Position numbers and translations under genes: made by a program. Shown in pieces: positions 52,395-64,000 of a stretch of 64,000 nt of DNA. Source of the DNA: Haliclystus octoradiatus. Taxonomy: Eukaryota; Cnidaria; Staurozoa; Stauromedusae; Haliclystidae. The DNA lies in contig OU744453.1 of NCBI GenBank assembly GCA_916610825.1, forward strand, positions 2,920,724-2,984,723, given 5' to 3'. The notes beneath the pieces were generated by a model. The model saw only the letters and a program-made list of their open reading frames with translations. It ran no database searches and was not told the origin of the DNA. Every line of letters begins with the position of its first letter. Position 1 is the first letter of the stretch.

Positions 52395-53420
52395 TGCATA
52401 AAAATCAGTGCTTTGCTACGTCTGTCTGGTCGAAAATTTGTCACAAAATTGATTCCCACAACTTTCAACAAAAATAATCTGTCGATCGTCATTTTTATCT
52501 CAATTTCTGCCCGGTTTGGACATTCAAATTGTACGCCAGTAATCAGCACTATTTCTTCAAATTGGCTATCTTATCAATTTCTTGCTAAAATTTGTTAACA
52601 TTACCTTCATCATTGTCAATATTTCAAACAACTCTTGGCATCTTTGTATAGAGGCGCCTCTTAAACTAAATTGTTTAGTGTTTTTGCATATTTACTGTAC
52701 CTCAAACTTGCAAAAAGGAAATTTATATTCAATAATTCGTATCAAATTCTTTCTATAATTTTCAGAAAATAAAACATATTGAATTCATGGCATCTCAATA
52801 TATTCTTCTCCCACAATTTCATAAATTGATGAAAGCATTGAGAAATGCAATCATAACAATTTTTATCATAACGTTGAGTTACCTTAAAAAACACGTCTCA
52901 TAAATCTAATAAAAATCAGTGCTTCATTTGCTTTGTCTGGTCAAAATTTTGTCACACAATTCATTTCCATAACTTTCAAGCTATTACCACTCAATTGCAT
53001 TTGTTCTCAATTTTCAGCACATTTTCGATATTCAAATTGTATGCCAGTACAATCAGCACTGTTTCTTCAAATTACAATCTTATCGATTTCTTACAAAAAC
53101 TAACATCATCATCATCAATGTCAATATTTCAAAACAACTCTTCTGAATCTTTAAACATTTTCACAGCACTAAAAAGTAGTCATAAAAACAACTCCCACAT
53201 TAAATTGTTTTGCATTTTCGCACAAAATTTTACTGTTTACCTGCAAAAAATCTAATAAAATTAATATTCCATAATTCACATTTCAATTCTTTCTACCATT
53301 TTCAGAATATAAAAAGTTACATGCATGGCATTTCATTATTTTCTTTTCTCGCAGTTTCATTACCTCGTACAAACATAATTAAATATAATCATCACAATTT
53401 TCATCGCTTCATTTTGCTTG
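52395..53420 (+). repeat. Tandem duplication, two diverged 511 bp units
   Basis: AAAATCAGTG at 52401 and 52912 opens two units that share, in order, GTCTGGTC, CA(C)AATTGAT-like, ATTCAAATTGTA(C/T)GCCAGTA, ATCAGCACT(A/G)TTTCTTCAAATT, TCAATATTTCAAA, AAATTGTTT, ATTCTTTCTA and a CATGGCAT segment. Divergence is considerable. Both strands lack a conserved frame. Short reading frames at 52328-52598 and 52995-53425 are not conserved between the two units and are not called. Confidence 0.8.
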
Positions 53421-54740
53421 TGTAGGCCTACCATTTCGTGTGTGATTTTTCTACGAAAACAAATTGACAAACTACATAGTAAATCGTAATTTCAATGTAC
53501 CAAGTTTCCTTCCACACTATTGGTTCAGCACATATTCAAATTGTCTTGTTTCCAATAAAATTAGTTTTTGACCAAAATTCGATATTTGCATTATTTTACA
53601 TGTGGTATTTAACATTTTCATTAACCAAAACAATAATGTGACAAAATATCCATCCTACAAACTACATAACACTAATTAAAATCTATTTTGCATTTTCTCT
53701 ACATCTCATCATTATTCCAATTTCGTACAAAATGAGATGATTCACGTGTTCACCAATCTGATGCAGATAAGTGGCAATTTCTCGTATTTCCTACCAACGC
53801 ATCAGCAATTGGTGCAATTTCGGCCGTAACCTTGTTGCTGTAACATGAACCTATTTGATGCTATGAAGGGTAGGATTAGGTCTAGCATTGATCAAATAAT
53901 AAAGCATGATAACATCAACCCATCAGCATATCAAGGTTTGTTGTTGTTCGTCATTCCTCTCATGTGTACAATCTTACAACTTCAATATGTTTCCTAGCCA
54001 TGTTAACAACCAAAATCCATACAGTCTTGAATACTCACATTCATGTGCATGTAACATATTCCAAATTATCATTCATATTATCAAACAAATAATTTCTATC
54101 TCTTCATGTCCAGCCATGACTAGTAATGATTTACTGCATACAGAACTTCCACGAATCTGGAATTCTGAATAAACTACAAACTGGATTTTACCAGCATCCA
54201 AACGAGAAACATTACCAAGAGAGGCTATTACTCTTTCCAACCTCCTTTAATCGTTTGACCACCCTTTTCTTTTACAATTTCAACTTCCAATTTCTAAAAC
54301 TTAGTGCAAAGTTGCAAACATTGTACAATATAACGTTGCTGGTTTCTCTACTTTCATAACCTTCATAAGAAGCATATACATTTGTATACAAAGGTTAGTT
54401 CTTATATGTTTTCATTTGTATCAGTGTTCTCTGTCGTTGGTTATTTCAAAACAGTCTACACAGAACATTGTTTAGTGCTCCAACTCAAATGAAAATCCCA
54501 ATTATCAGTACATTCCAAATTATTTTCATTGTAATTGATAGATACTTGATGTGGCAACTACTGGTGTAAGGGGAGGTCAATTGCAAAACTCAATATGCAA
54601 ACCAACGTTTACGTTGAAAATTTCCTTCGACATTGTCTAGTAGGCCTACATTGCAGTGTTTTTATTTTGATGTATCCTCACCCAGCTTCCAGAGTACGAC
54701 AGGGCCGCCTCACAATATGTTTCAATCAAAAGCGCTAAAC
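53421..54740. other. Gene-free, G-poor region
   Basis: About 1.3 kb, AT-rich with C well above G on the + strand. No repeat or gene is supported. Small reading frames on the + strand (53906-54359) have no motif. Confidence 0.4.
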
Positions 54741-54743
54741 CCT

Positions 54744-55110
54744 TACTTGTTACAATGGAACACCTTGGTTTTCCATTAACCTGCAAATTCAGTTTTACAA
54801 AATCGTACAAATCCGGTAAAGCACCGTCACAAAAAAATATTCCACAGGCAGCCTGGAATTGTTTTTCAAAGGAGTTCGTTGCTCGACCGCTTCAGTTATC
54901 GGAAGCGCACGTTTGTATGGGGTGGTGGGGCTGTTAAGATTATCCGAGGCAGCTCATACTTAAACTTCCTCGATTCTGCCTGTGTGCTGCACTCTCTAGC
55001 TAAACAATCACTTCAGTGTTTGGGTTGCACATTTTTTAAGTGATGATTTCTGCGACCTACACTTCAGACAGAGCTTTTCAATTTTCATTCCAACTTATAT
55101 ATTATCGACG
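54744..55110 (-). promoter_or_regulatory. Possible - strand promoter and first exon
   Basis: This stretch has a higher GC content than its surroundings. On the - strand it holds a TATA-like ATAATATATAAG (about 55098-55110), about 360 bp of transcribed-looking sequence with an ATG near 54950 that opens only a tiny frame, and a donor-like CAA|GTAAGG at about 54748-54742. On the - strand the DNA further on is G-rich over C, as often seen downstream of transcription starts. All of this is circumstantial; no coding exon could be connected. Confidence 0.22.
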
Positions 55111-55882
55111 ATGCTACTGTTGGAGTGCACGCACCACGTTGCAGCTCTGTCGATCATCGGTGTTGGATGTTGATCGACATTTTCTGTCGCCTTCAACAAA
55201 GGCGTGATGGGGTGACGGTAATAACGAAGTAATTTACAATAATCAATTGCGAAACAACTACAAGTTTGAATGAGAGAATCCAGCTGTTAACCGACCGTGA
55301 AATGTAATATTGTTTCTTAGTCTAATCATTGCAATGCAGAGTGATCCCGAAGAAGGGTGTTCAGCGCGCCCGCAACCCTTCTTCGTTTGCACCAACCCAG
55401 TTACTCCCTGGATCGAAACAAAATAGCATCATATGCGATTTCAAGGTGTTTGGATATTATAGTTTGTTGCAATGTGTTTGGAAAGAAATATTCTGATAAA
55501 ATTTCAGACTTGTTCGCTTGGAATGATCATTTTGAGGACATATGTATATGTCGTATTTGAAACCCTGATTGTCATCATTCTATATATTCATATTGCTTTG
55601 CCTGTGTATTTCAAAAATCACAGCTCAAATATCATCAACTCACTGAAATAACATCACGTAAATAAAAAAGCTACAAGATCAGATTTCAAAAAATTCCATA
55701 TAAAGGCTGCCGGTCTTGTTTGACCCTTTAACAGCGTCAAGTGTTTATCGCAGTGTTTTAGAATGCCCACGAATTTGATACTTAGGTGGATTTATATTTG
55801 AGTAATGACGACGTTTTAATATCATCAAGTCCATTTAAAATTGTATACAAAAGTATGAAGTTGTTTTCCACCCTACGAAGTT
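55111..55882. other. Gene-free DNA with one strong hairpin
   Basis: About 770 bp. An 11 bp perfect stem CGAAGAAGGGT (55348-55358) / ACCCTTCTTCG (55375-55385) encloses a 16-base GC-rich loop. Otherwise no feature is supported. Confidence 0.5.
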
Positions 55883-56263
55883 CTAGATTTTGAGACTTGG
55901 ATTTAATAGTCCATCCTTATATGATATATCAGATTCCCAGTTTTTATATTTGAATATATATTTAGTTAACTGGCGTTGAACACGTTCTAATATATTTATG
56001 TCCTTCTGTAAATAAGGGCTCCATACAGAAGTGGAAGATTCCATGATGGGTTGAATATAGACCATAGATACTTTCAACAGAATATCAAGGTCTTTTGAAT
56101 CAAAATTATTTTTTACAAGATAACCTATCGATGAGGTCTTCCTCGCTACTTTAGCACAATGGGTAAACGGATTCTGGTTTGACGATAATGATACACCAAC
56201 GTCTTGTATGTCAGATGCTTGAAATAGAGGTTTACCAGACAAGCTGCATTCAACTCCGTGGGT
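55883..56263 (-). pseudogene. RT C-terminal domain of the split retrotransposon
   Basis: On the - strand: LSGKPLFQASDIQDVGVSLS, then HCAKVARKTSSIGYLV, VSMVYIQPIMESSTSVWSPY and ILERVQRQLTKYIF. This is the typical segment after motif C in CR1-type RTs (a single conserved region ending in VWSPYL and VQRR). It is open for about 125 codons and ends at a stop at 55883-55885. The 182-residue frame reaching 56431 is open only because it runs into the inserted element; that N-terminal part is not retrotransposon protein. Confidence 0.85.
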
Positions 56264-56639
56264 GGGGGGTAACTCCAAGTTTCCGCATTGATGTGGGGGT
56301 GCCACTTTGGAAAAATGTGAAGTACCCGAAAATCCCCTTTTAAAGCTACCGAAAGTGTTTGAAAAACTTGAATTGCTACCCAAAAAGTTCAAGGTGCGTA
56401 CTTTCATATAGGCTCTATGCGGGAATGTCATAATTTTTATGGGTAAAAATTCAAGGCCAATATTTTAGTTTTCAGCTTTCAAATTCAGATTTTTCCCAAA
56501 TTCTCTAGAAAATCGAAATGGGACCCAAAACGTTTAATATTCTAAAATTTCCTACCCAAAAAGTATATCTCTCAGCTTGAATATGGACCCGAAAAAAGTG
56601 GCATGTCCCTGTATAACAGCAGTATGGGAGTTACCCCCC
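56264..56639. mobile_element. Inserted element with GGGGGGTAACTCC inverted ends, 376 bp
   Basis: The left end GGGGGGTAACTCC and the right end GGGAGTTACCCCCC form short terminal inverted repeats, and the interval exactly splits the retrotransposon reading frame. The interior has recurring ACCCAAAA/ACCCGAAAA words and no coding capacity. A clear target-site duplication was not found. Probably a non-autonomous element younger than the host retrotransposon. Confidence 0.65.
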
Positions 56640-57430
56640 GGGATTTAACTGACCAATTTTATCGTTATCAAAAGAAAACACTTGAAATTTGTGTGCTTAT
56701 ACTTTCATTTGCTAATTTGTACACCACCTATCAAAATTACTTAAAGTGTGAAAAGTGGGTCTGCCACACTATCACTTCTGGCAAAGGAAAATGTTTCGTC
56801 ATCCGCAAAAAGTTTGAAGTCGCATCCGGGTTTATCACAACTTGTTAAGTCATTGACATAAATAATGAATAACATTGGTCCATGCACGAATCCTTGAGGT
56901 ACACCACCGATTACAGGTAATTACGGCGATAATTTTGAATCAACGGATACAGCTTGTATCCGAATTAACAGGAATGCTTCAATCCATATGTCAGTAGTTC
57001 ATTCCGAACCGGGGTCCGAACCCCGTATGCGTATAACTTAGATAAAAGTTTTTCGTGAGAAACAGAGTCAAACGTTTTTTTGGAAATCAATGTATATAGT
57101 ATCTACTCTCTTCCTTTCGTTGATGCCTGATAACCGCTTGCTAAGAATAAGTATTAACTAAGTACAAGTGGATCTTTTAGATAAAAATCCAAATTGATCT
57201 TTCGATAGTGAGTCTAATGCCAATACATGTTATATAATGTCTTTAAAAATTATTGTTTCCATCGTTTTGCTGGCAATACAAGTGAGTGATATGGGGCGAT
57301 AATTTTCTTTATGACTAGCCTTGCCATTTTTAAATATAGGGGCTATAATGGCGGTTTTCCAACTCGAAGATATTTTTCCAGATGTCGTGAAAGTTCATAA
57401 AATATACTGAGTGGAAAAGTAACTTCCTCA
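56640..57430 (-). pseudogene. RT core of the split retrotransposon
   Basis: The reading frame shifts several times, but conserved blocks are clear on the - strand: KTAIIAPIFKNGKASHKENY, ISLTCIASKTMETIIFKDI (about 57290-57235), DTIYIDFQKN (motif A, where FDSVSH appears only after a frameshift, about 57075), GGVPQGF (56888-56908; the usual S of GVPQGS is F), then LFIIYVNDL and CDFKLFADDETFS with the catalytic FADD intact (56798-56809). So this copy kept its active-site aspartates but is killed by frameshifts and by the downstream insertion. Confidence 0.83.
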
Positions 57431-58440
57431 TCGATTGATTTTATAAAAAAAAGATTATCGTTAATTGTGTTCTATTAAAAAATTTTCCAGCAATGTACAA
57501 TTCCAATATAAAATAGTTTATACGACATTCTATAAAAGATGTCGAAACGAAATGGGGCAATTATTAAGGCTCTGGTATCATAACACCAAAAATCAAATGC
57601 GGCAACTTACAAGTACTTGTCAGTCTACATACAGACTGCCTATAAATTTTCGATAAGAGTATACTGACAGCAGATGGTTGCGATACGTATCCACCTTGCG
57701 AAGATTTATCCCTCCTGTTTTCTTAGAGAAAAGGGGCCCCTCCTATGTAGTTATAGAAGAATGGCGAAGGTTGGTAGTTGGTTTGATTCGGTCACATTCG
57801 GTTAGGGGGTATAATTCTCTCCCTAATGACGATTCATTGTATCAATATTTCTTATCATAATTCCAAAATAATTTACTTTAAAATGGCAATTATTCAAATG
57901 GTAAGGCATTATTATTGTTATAAGGTGGTTTTGTACGTGAAAGAATAAACAACAGAGCCTTCTATTTAAAAGAGTTGGGACACGCATGCCATTTTTGTAT
58001 TTTGGCCTGGACCCGAGCACATTCTTAACAGTAGTGCGCATGTGCAAGAGAATGTTGTGTTTTTTCAGTCATTTTGGAACTGTATGAAATGGTTTGCGAT
58101 CGTTAAATGAGTAAATATAACCATTTATTACGATAACTATTTTCTAGTTATTGTCCCCTTTTCGATTACTAAACAATACTTTTATTTCGATATCTATTTC
58201 GTATATTAACACAACAATTAATAATTTAATAGCCTATGTTTGTTTTCACTGATAAAAGTTGTATTTTTCCGCGCACTTCACTTAAAAATAGGGAACCTGG
58301 TGCCAAAAAAACAAGAACCCTGGTACCGAAAGTACGAAAATGGCGTCCAAAAAATCGGAATAGTCTAAAAGCAATAACTCTAAGGTCAGCCTCTCTCGAA
58401 CCAACTCACTAAACGAGCCTCGACACTAGATCAAGGAGGA
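57431..58440. other. Gene-free DNA
   Basis: About 1 kb with no supported gene. 57858-57900 (AATTTACTTTAAAATGGCAA) resembles the inner part of the inverted arms (4255-4300 and 58930-58970), a partial third copy. Reading frames at 57465-57656 and 57678-57860 have no motif. Confidence 0.5.
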
Positions 58441-58520
58441 TTACAATTTGATCACGTGTTTCACCCGATCACGTGGTTAGTGTTAGTGATTATGGTTAGG
58501 GTTTGGTCACGTGATAACAA
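58441..58520. promoter_or_regulatory. Cluster of three CACGTG boxes
   Basis: Three perfect CACGTG E-box palindromes within about 60 bp (near 58454, 58470 and 58506), two of them preceded by GAT. Between them lies a TTAGTG/TTAGGG-like run (GGTTAGTGTTAGTGATTATG). No adjacent gene was found, so a regulatory role is only a possibility. Confidence 0.3.
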
Positions 58521-58560
58521 CCCTGTCAAATTTAAATTCGATTCCGTTAACCAATCTCTC

Positions 58561-58630
58561 GTCTGCATGGCGCGGTGGTAGTGCGTCCGACTAATATGCG
58601 CATCATACTAGTTCGATGACAGGTCGCTTC
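58561..58630 (+). repeat. tRNA-derived SINE head or tRNA pseudogene
   Basis: TGGCGCGGTGG (58568-58578) matches a polymerase III A box apart from one base, and AGTTCGATGAC (58610-58620) a weak B box. Spacing (about 31 bases between boxes) and the intervening GTGCGTCCGACT fit a tRNA body. The acceptor stem and T stem do not pair properly, so this is not a functional tRNA. Confidence 0.45.
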
Positions 58631-58747
58631 AAATTTTAAATTTATTCTCATCATTATGTTTCAAAGTGTTGGTTAAGTTGCTATTCGTTCATAATACGCA
58701 TGCGTTGCTACTCGAAAGCAACGAAGCAAACAACTACAACAGTCGCC

Positions 58748-60637
<1,890 letters not shown>

Positions 60638-60694
60638 CCTTTACAATATAAATACAATATTCCAGGGACTTTAAAATGTTTAAAAAACAGTTAA

Positions 60695-62811
60695 CTACAT
60701 GCTGTATGCTAACGTATAATAATGAGTCTTGAGAAATGCTTTAAATTGCTCAAGATTATTTGAACGTTTTATACGTAACGGTGAATCATTCCATATACAT
60801 GGAACAGGAAAATTAAATGAGCGAATTCTTAATGTTTTGCAGTTAACTTGGGGATGTCCAATAGCAAAGATGCATTGGATCTACGCGTCTTTTCGGCTTA
60901 TAGTAGCTTATCATATCTTGCAAATATGTAGGTGGCTCATCTGTTAGGCATTTAGAAGTTAGAACTGCAATTTTGAACATAATTCTGAACTTCACTGACG
61001 GCCAATGAAGCTCTATCCACACCGGAATAATATGTTCAAATTTTTGAGAGTTTGTAATTAGTCGTGCGGCAGCATTCTGTACGTGCTGTAATTTATGAAT
61101 TAGATGATTTGGTATGCCATGCAGGACAGAGTTACAGTGGTCCAGATTAGATCTTATAAATGCATGGATTAAAATGTTTGTTGTTTTTGAAGTTAGATAT
61201 TTCCTGATACACTTTATCTTATACAATTGATAATATGACTTGTAGCAAATCGATGAAACGTGCTTACGTAGTTTCAGGTTATTATCTTGTTGAACACCCA
61301 AGTTCTTTACAGGGCTGATAGGTGCAATCACATCACAGTCAATTTTTATTCCATCTATAGAAGATACCTTTGATAGCTGATTATGAGTGCCAACCAACCT
61401 GATCTCAGTTTTTTTGTCGTTTACCATGAGTCGTTTTGAGAGCATCCAAGCTCTTATGTTTCTAACACAATCCTCCATCAATTTGACACTGGTTGTAGTA
61501 AAGTCATTGTCAGGTTTGAATGACAAATATAATTGATGGACGTCTGCATAGCCATGTACAGATGGAAGGTGTTTGTTAATCACATCATACAAAGAGCTGA
61601 TATACATAATGAAAAGCAGTGGGCCGAGACAGCTACCTAGAGGCACACCACATTTAACTTTGATTAACTTCGAAAAATGTTCATCAACATATACTTTCTG
61701 TCGTCGGTTATGGATGTAAGATTTAATCCACGTGAGAACGCTTCCATACATTAAAAAAGGATATTCTAAAGATAAAGATAATATCTCTTGCGAGACTGTA
61801 TCAAATGCAGCACTCAGATCTAGCATTACTAACAAAGTTATATTCTGACTGTCCATAGCTTGAACCAAATCAGATTGAACCTTCAAAAGTGCAGTTTCCG
61901 TACTGTGGAATCTCCTGTAACCAGATGCATACGGTAGAAGCAACTTGTTGGATTCATTGTGAATTGATAATTGCGAGACAGCAGCACTTTCCGTTAGCTT
62001 CGAGATGAATGATAAATTGCTAATGGGACGAAAATTGTAAAATATCAAATCAAGTCCTGGTTTCTTCAGATTGGGTGCAATGATGGGGCATTTCCAGTCA
62101 TCAGGAAAACATCCATTTGTTAGAGATAGGTTGATCTATGCTGTGATGGTTTTAAGTAGTATATCCAAGGATTTGATAACTAACCATGTTAGAACTGGGT
62201 CAAACCAGCAGCTTTTACCTGGGTAATTACATATTATTTTCTTGACTTCCTCTTCTGTCAATGGTTTGAAGTTAGATAGTAATACATTTTGTTGATTTGT
62301 GATCGAGTATTGGGAGTGATTAATGGATTCATTCTCACAGATGAGATCAATCTTCTCTTGTATGGTATCAATCTTACGTATAAAGGATTTGCCGAAATCA
62401 ATAGCCAATGCTGTTGGACTGCTATAATCAGGCAAGGGATGACATTTTTTAACACCTGTTAGATCTGAGATAATTTTAATTAATTTCATTTGATCGCCGG
62501 CCACTTTGTCTATAATAAGAGATAAATATCTACACTTTTCAGACAGATTTAAGAGGATTTGTGAATACATTCCTTGCTTTATTGAATTCCATATGATCCT
62601 CTTATGCCCTGGTATTAATCCATTTTCTTTAATGTTTTCTCCGAATTCTCTTTAGCTTAACTACTTTTTCATCAAACCATGGTTGTCTAGGTTGTATGAC
62701 TACTGTCCTTGATTTTAATGGAGCATGTTTGTCAAGAAAATAAGATAAAGTTTCATGGTAACAGTTGACTCTTTCAGCTAAATCAGCATGTAAATGATTC
62801 CCATTGCACAA
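60695..62811 (-). pseudogene. Reverse transcriptase of copy R
   Basis: The linker starts with HADLAERVNCYHETLSYFLD (62811-62629). After a frameshift, one frame runs from 62570 to 60843, broken only by a TAG at 62136-62138. Counting from 62048: FRPISNLSFISKLTE at 6-20, motif A LDLSAAFDTV at about 76-85, motif B GVPLGSCLGP (normally GVPQGS) at 134-143, motif C YADV in place of YADD at 167-170 (61539-61550). The later domain (DHCNSVLHGIPNHLIHKL, ARLITNSQKFEHII) is complete until a frameshift near 60870. A catalytic Asp is lost, and to a different residue (Val) than in copy L (Ala), so the two copies were inactivated independently or diverged at that codon. Confidence 0.9.
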
Positions 62812-62821
62812 CGGCTATAAA

Positions 62822-63600
62822 TTAATCATTATTAAATTCATCAATATTTATGGCTTTGTAATTTCGATAGTTAATTTTTTTAACTTCGAGCTCAGGTTTA
62901 GAGACAAACAAATGATATAAAACAAACGAATGGTCTGATAGATAGTATTCAGCAATTGGTGTACTAGATAAGAAATCACAGTCCTTTCTTGAAATAATTA
63001 GATTTAAAATATGACCTGATTCATGCGTTGGGATGGATACACGATTTTGCAATCCCATGCATTCAAGAATGTTCAGAAATTTAATAGCATTTGGATCATT
63101 GCTTACTTCAACATGGATATTAAAATCACCAGATATAATGATTGGATGAGTTGATATTGTAACATTCTCCACGTAATCTGAAAATTCTTCCAAGAAGATA
63201 GTAATACCAACAGGATGTTTATCTGAGTATGGAGGTCTGTAAATAGCATGAAGATAGCAAATACAGTTATTAAAATTTACACTATTCTCTGAATATTCAA
63301 AAGATCTTGTCTGACCACCAGAGAGTTTCTTTAAGGCACAAAGTTGATCTGCAGAGGACACAAGTACCACCACCAGTTTGATTTTCTCTCTTGTGATCTA
63401 AGAAGGTATATCCGTCAATTTTTTAGTTCACTTCTATAGAAGGTATCACTCTCAGTTAGCCAAGTCTCAGTGAAAACACAAATATCTAAATTACAATTGA
63501 TGACATAATCAACAATCAGTGGAGTTTGTTTCGTAATGATCGTGCATTAACAACAGCCATGGTCAGATGCTTTCTTTCTATTGCATTAACACAGGATACC
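62822..63600 (-). pseudogene. Endonuclease domain of copy R
   Basis: The N-terminal part (63600-63400) has VVNARSLRNK and, after a one-base deletion relative to copy L, CVFTETWLTES. A second frameshift near 63370 leads into a 183-codon open frame (63373-62822) with SGGQTRSFEYSEN, AIYRPPYSDKHPVG, the catalytic ISGDFNIHVE (about 63140-63110), LQNRVSIPTHESGH and an intact YLSDHSFVLYHLF (about 62955-62915). Both catalytic motifs that are destroyed in copy L are kept here. Two frameshifts still prevent a complete domain. Confidence 0.87.
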
Positions 63601-63839
63601 GCTGTTAAGTTTACATGAATTACGCATGATTTAGTCCCGTTTTCTATAGACATTTGTGGAAGTATTTCAATGATAGCATTGTTGTTGTTGGTAACTTTTC
63701 ACTGCGATTAATCCTGATGTTCCTTAAGTAATTTAAAATTCTTATCTTTTTGCCACCTATCGGTCGTCTTCTTCTGTTTTTTCGTTCTTTCCGTTGGTAA
63801 TAAGAAGAAAAATCACGAGCGAAAGTGCACAACACTGGC

Positions 63840-64000
63840 ATATTATAGTGGCGTAAGGTAAGGATTTTACCACGGCTGTACATTAACACCATCTCCGAGA
63901 AAGTAAGCAAAACCGCGCAGTGATTAAAATACAATGAAATAAAATCAACTTTAACTAGAAACTAATAATAAACTTGAAAGACTATGTAAAATGATAAAAA
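63840..64000. other. Window end beyond the right arm
   Basis: 160 bp with no counterpart in the window; it could be the 5' part of copy R or flanking DNA. Nothing further can be read. Confidence 0.3.

Larger units (their letters stand above)
55883..57430 (-). mobile_element. Decayed non-LTR retrotransposon, split by an insertion
   Basis: Read on the - strand from 57430: RT fingers (AIIAPIFKNGKASHKENYRP, about 57370-57290), a motif A region (TIYIDFQKN, about 57110), GVPQGF motif B, motif C, then an interruption at 56639-56264, and the C-terminal domain (55883-56263). The family resembles the element at 8401-10470 in motif order but differs in sequence. No 3' tail was identified beyond 55883. 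Confidence 0.85.

Noticed and set aside
54755..54937. 60-residue + strand frame in the GC-richer stretch
   Set aside because: No motif; the region is better, though weakly, explained as untranslated sequence on the other strand.
57008..57026. tRNA T-arm-like GGGGTCCGAACCCC
   Set aside because: It lies inside the RT coding remnant (the segment before the motif B region). The loop has the wrong size and no A box or other arms are present.
60729..60947. 72-residue + strand frame in the right arm
   Set aside because: Antisense shadow of the RT C-terminal coding remnant of copy R.

Overview
The window looks like AT-rich nuclear DNA from an animal. It has no operons, no recognisable intact host gene, several decayed non-LTR (LINE-type) retrotransposons, microsatellite tails and a very long satellite array. 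Several unrelated repeat types and the recurrent 8-mer TAGGCCTA resemble what is common in marine invertebrate genomes, especially echinoderms. That assignment is an inference from texture, not from a marker gene. A run of exactly 200 N at 49617-49816 is a placeholder gap, so the window joins two contigs and statements linking its two sides depend on the scaffolding.

Layout. 1-4482: a decayed CR1/L2-like non-LTR retrotransposon on the + strand (endonuclease plus reverse transcriptase, ending in a (TTA)n tail) followed by about 1.3 kb of non-coding DNA. The same 4.5-5 kb block returns in inverted orientation at 58748-63839. 4483-8400: gene-free DNA with a diverged direct repeat pair. 8401-10460: a second, different decayed non-LTR retrotransposon. 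10680-13477: AT-rich repeat-rich DNA containing an 878 bp MITE/foldback-like element with long terminal inverted repeats and a 93 bp minisatellite. 13478-43997: about 171 tandem copies of a 178 bp satellite monomer, arranged in higher-order units and nested segmental duplications. 43998-49616: gene-free DNA with a satellite outlier block (46907-47364), an 18 bp perfect palindrome, telomere-like motifs and a 50 bp minisatellite. 49817-51900: fragments of two more non-LTR elements on the - strand. 51900-55300: DNA that is visibly C-rich and G-poor on the + strand, with a 511 bp tandem duplication and a possible - strand promoter and first exon. 55880-57430: another - strand non-LTR remnant, split by a 376 bp inserted element. 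58440-58630: E-box cluster and a tRNA-derived SINE-like head. 58748-64000: the inverted right arm.

No genes act together here. The coherent feature is the 30.5 kb satellite. It has a nucleosome-scale monomer with almost no CpG, at least five monomer classes, repeated spacings of 3557 and 3735 bp (20 and 21 monomers) and larger block duplications at offsets of 5693 and 8007 bp. This is the architecture expected of a centromeric or pericentromeric (or other heterochromatic) array evolving by unequal exchange. Its chromosomal role cannot be read from sequence alone.
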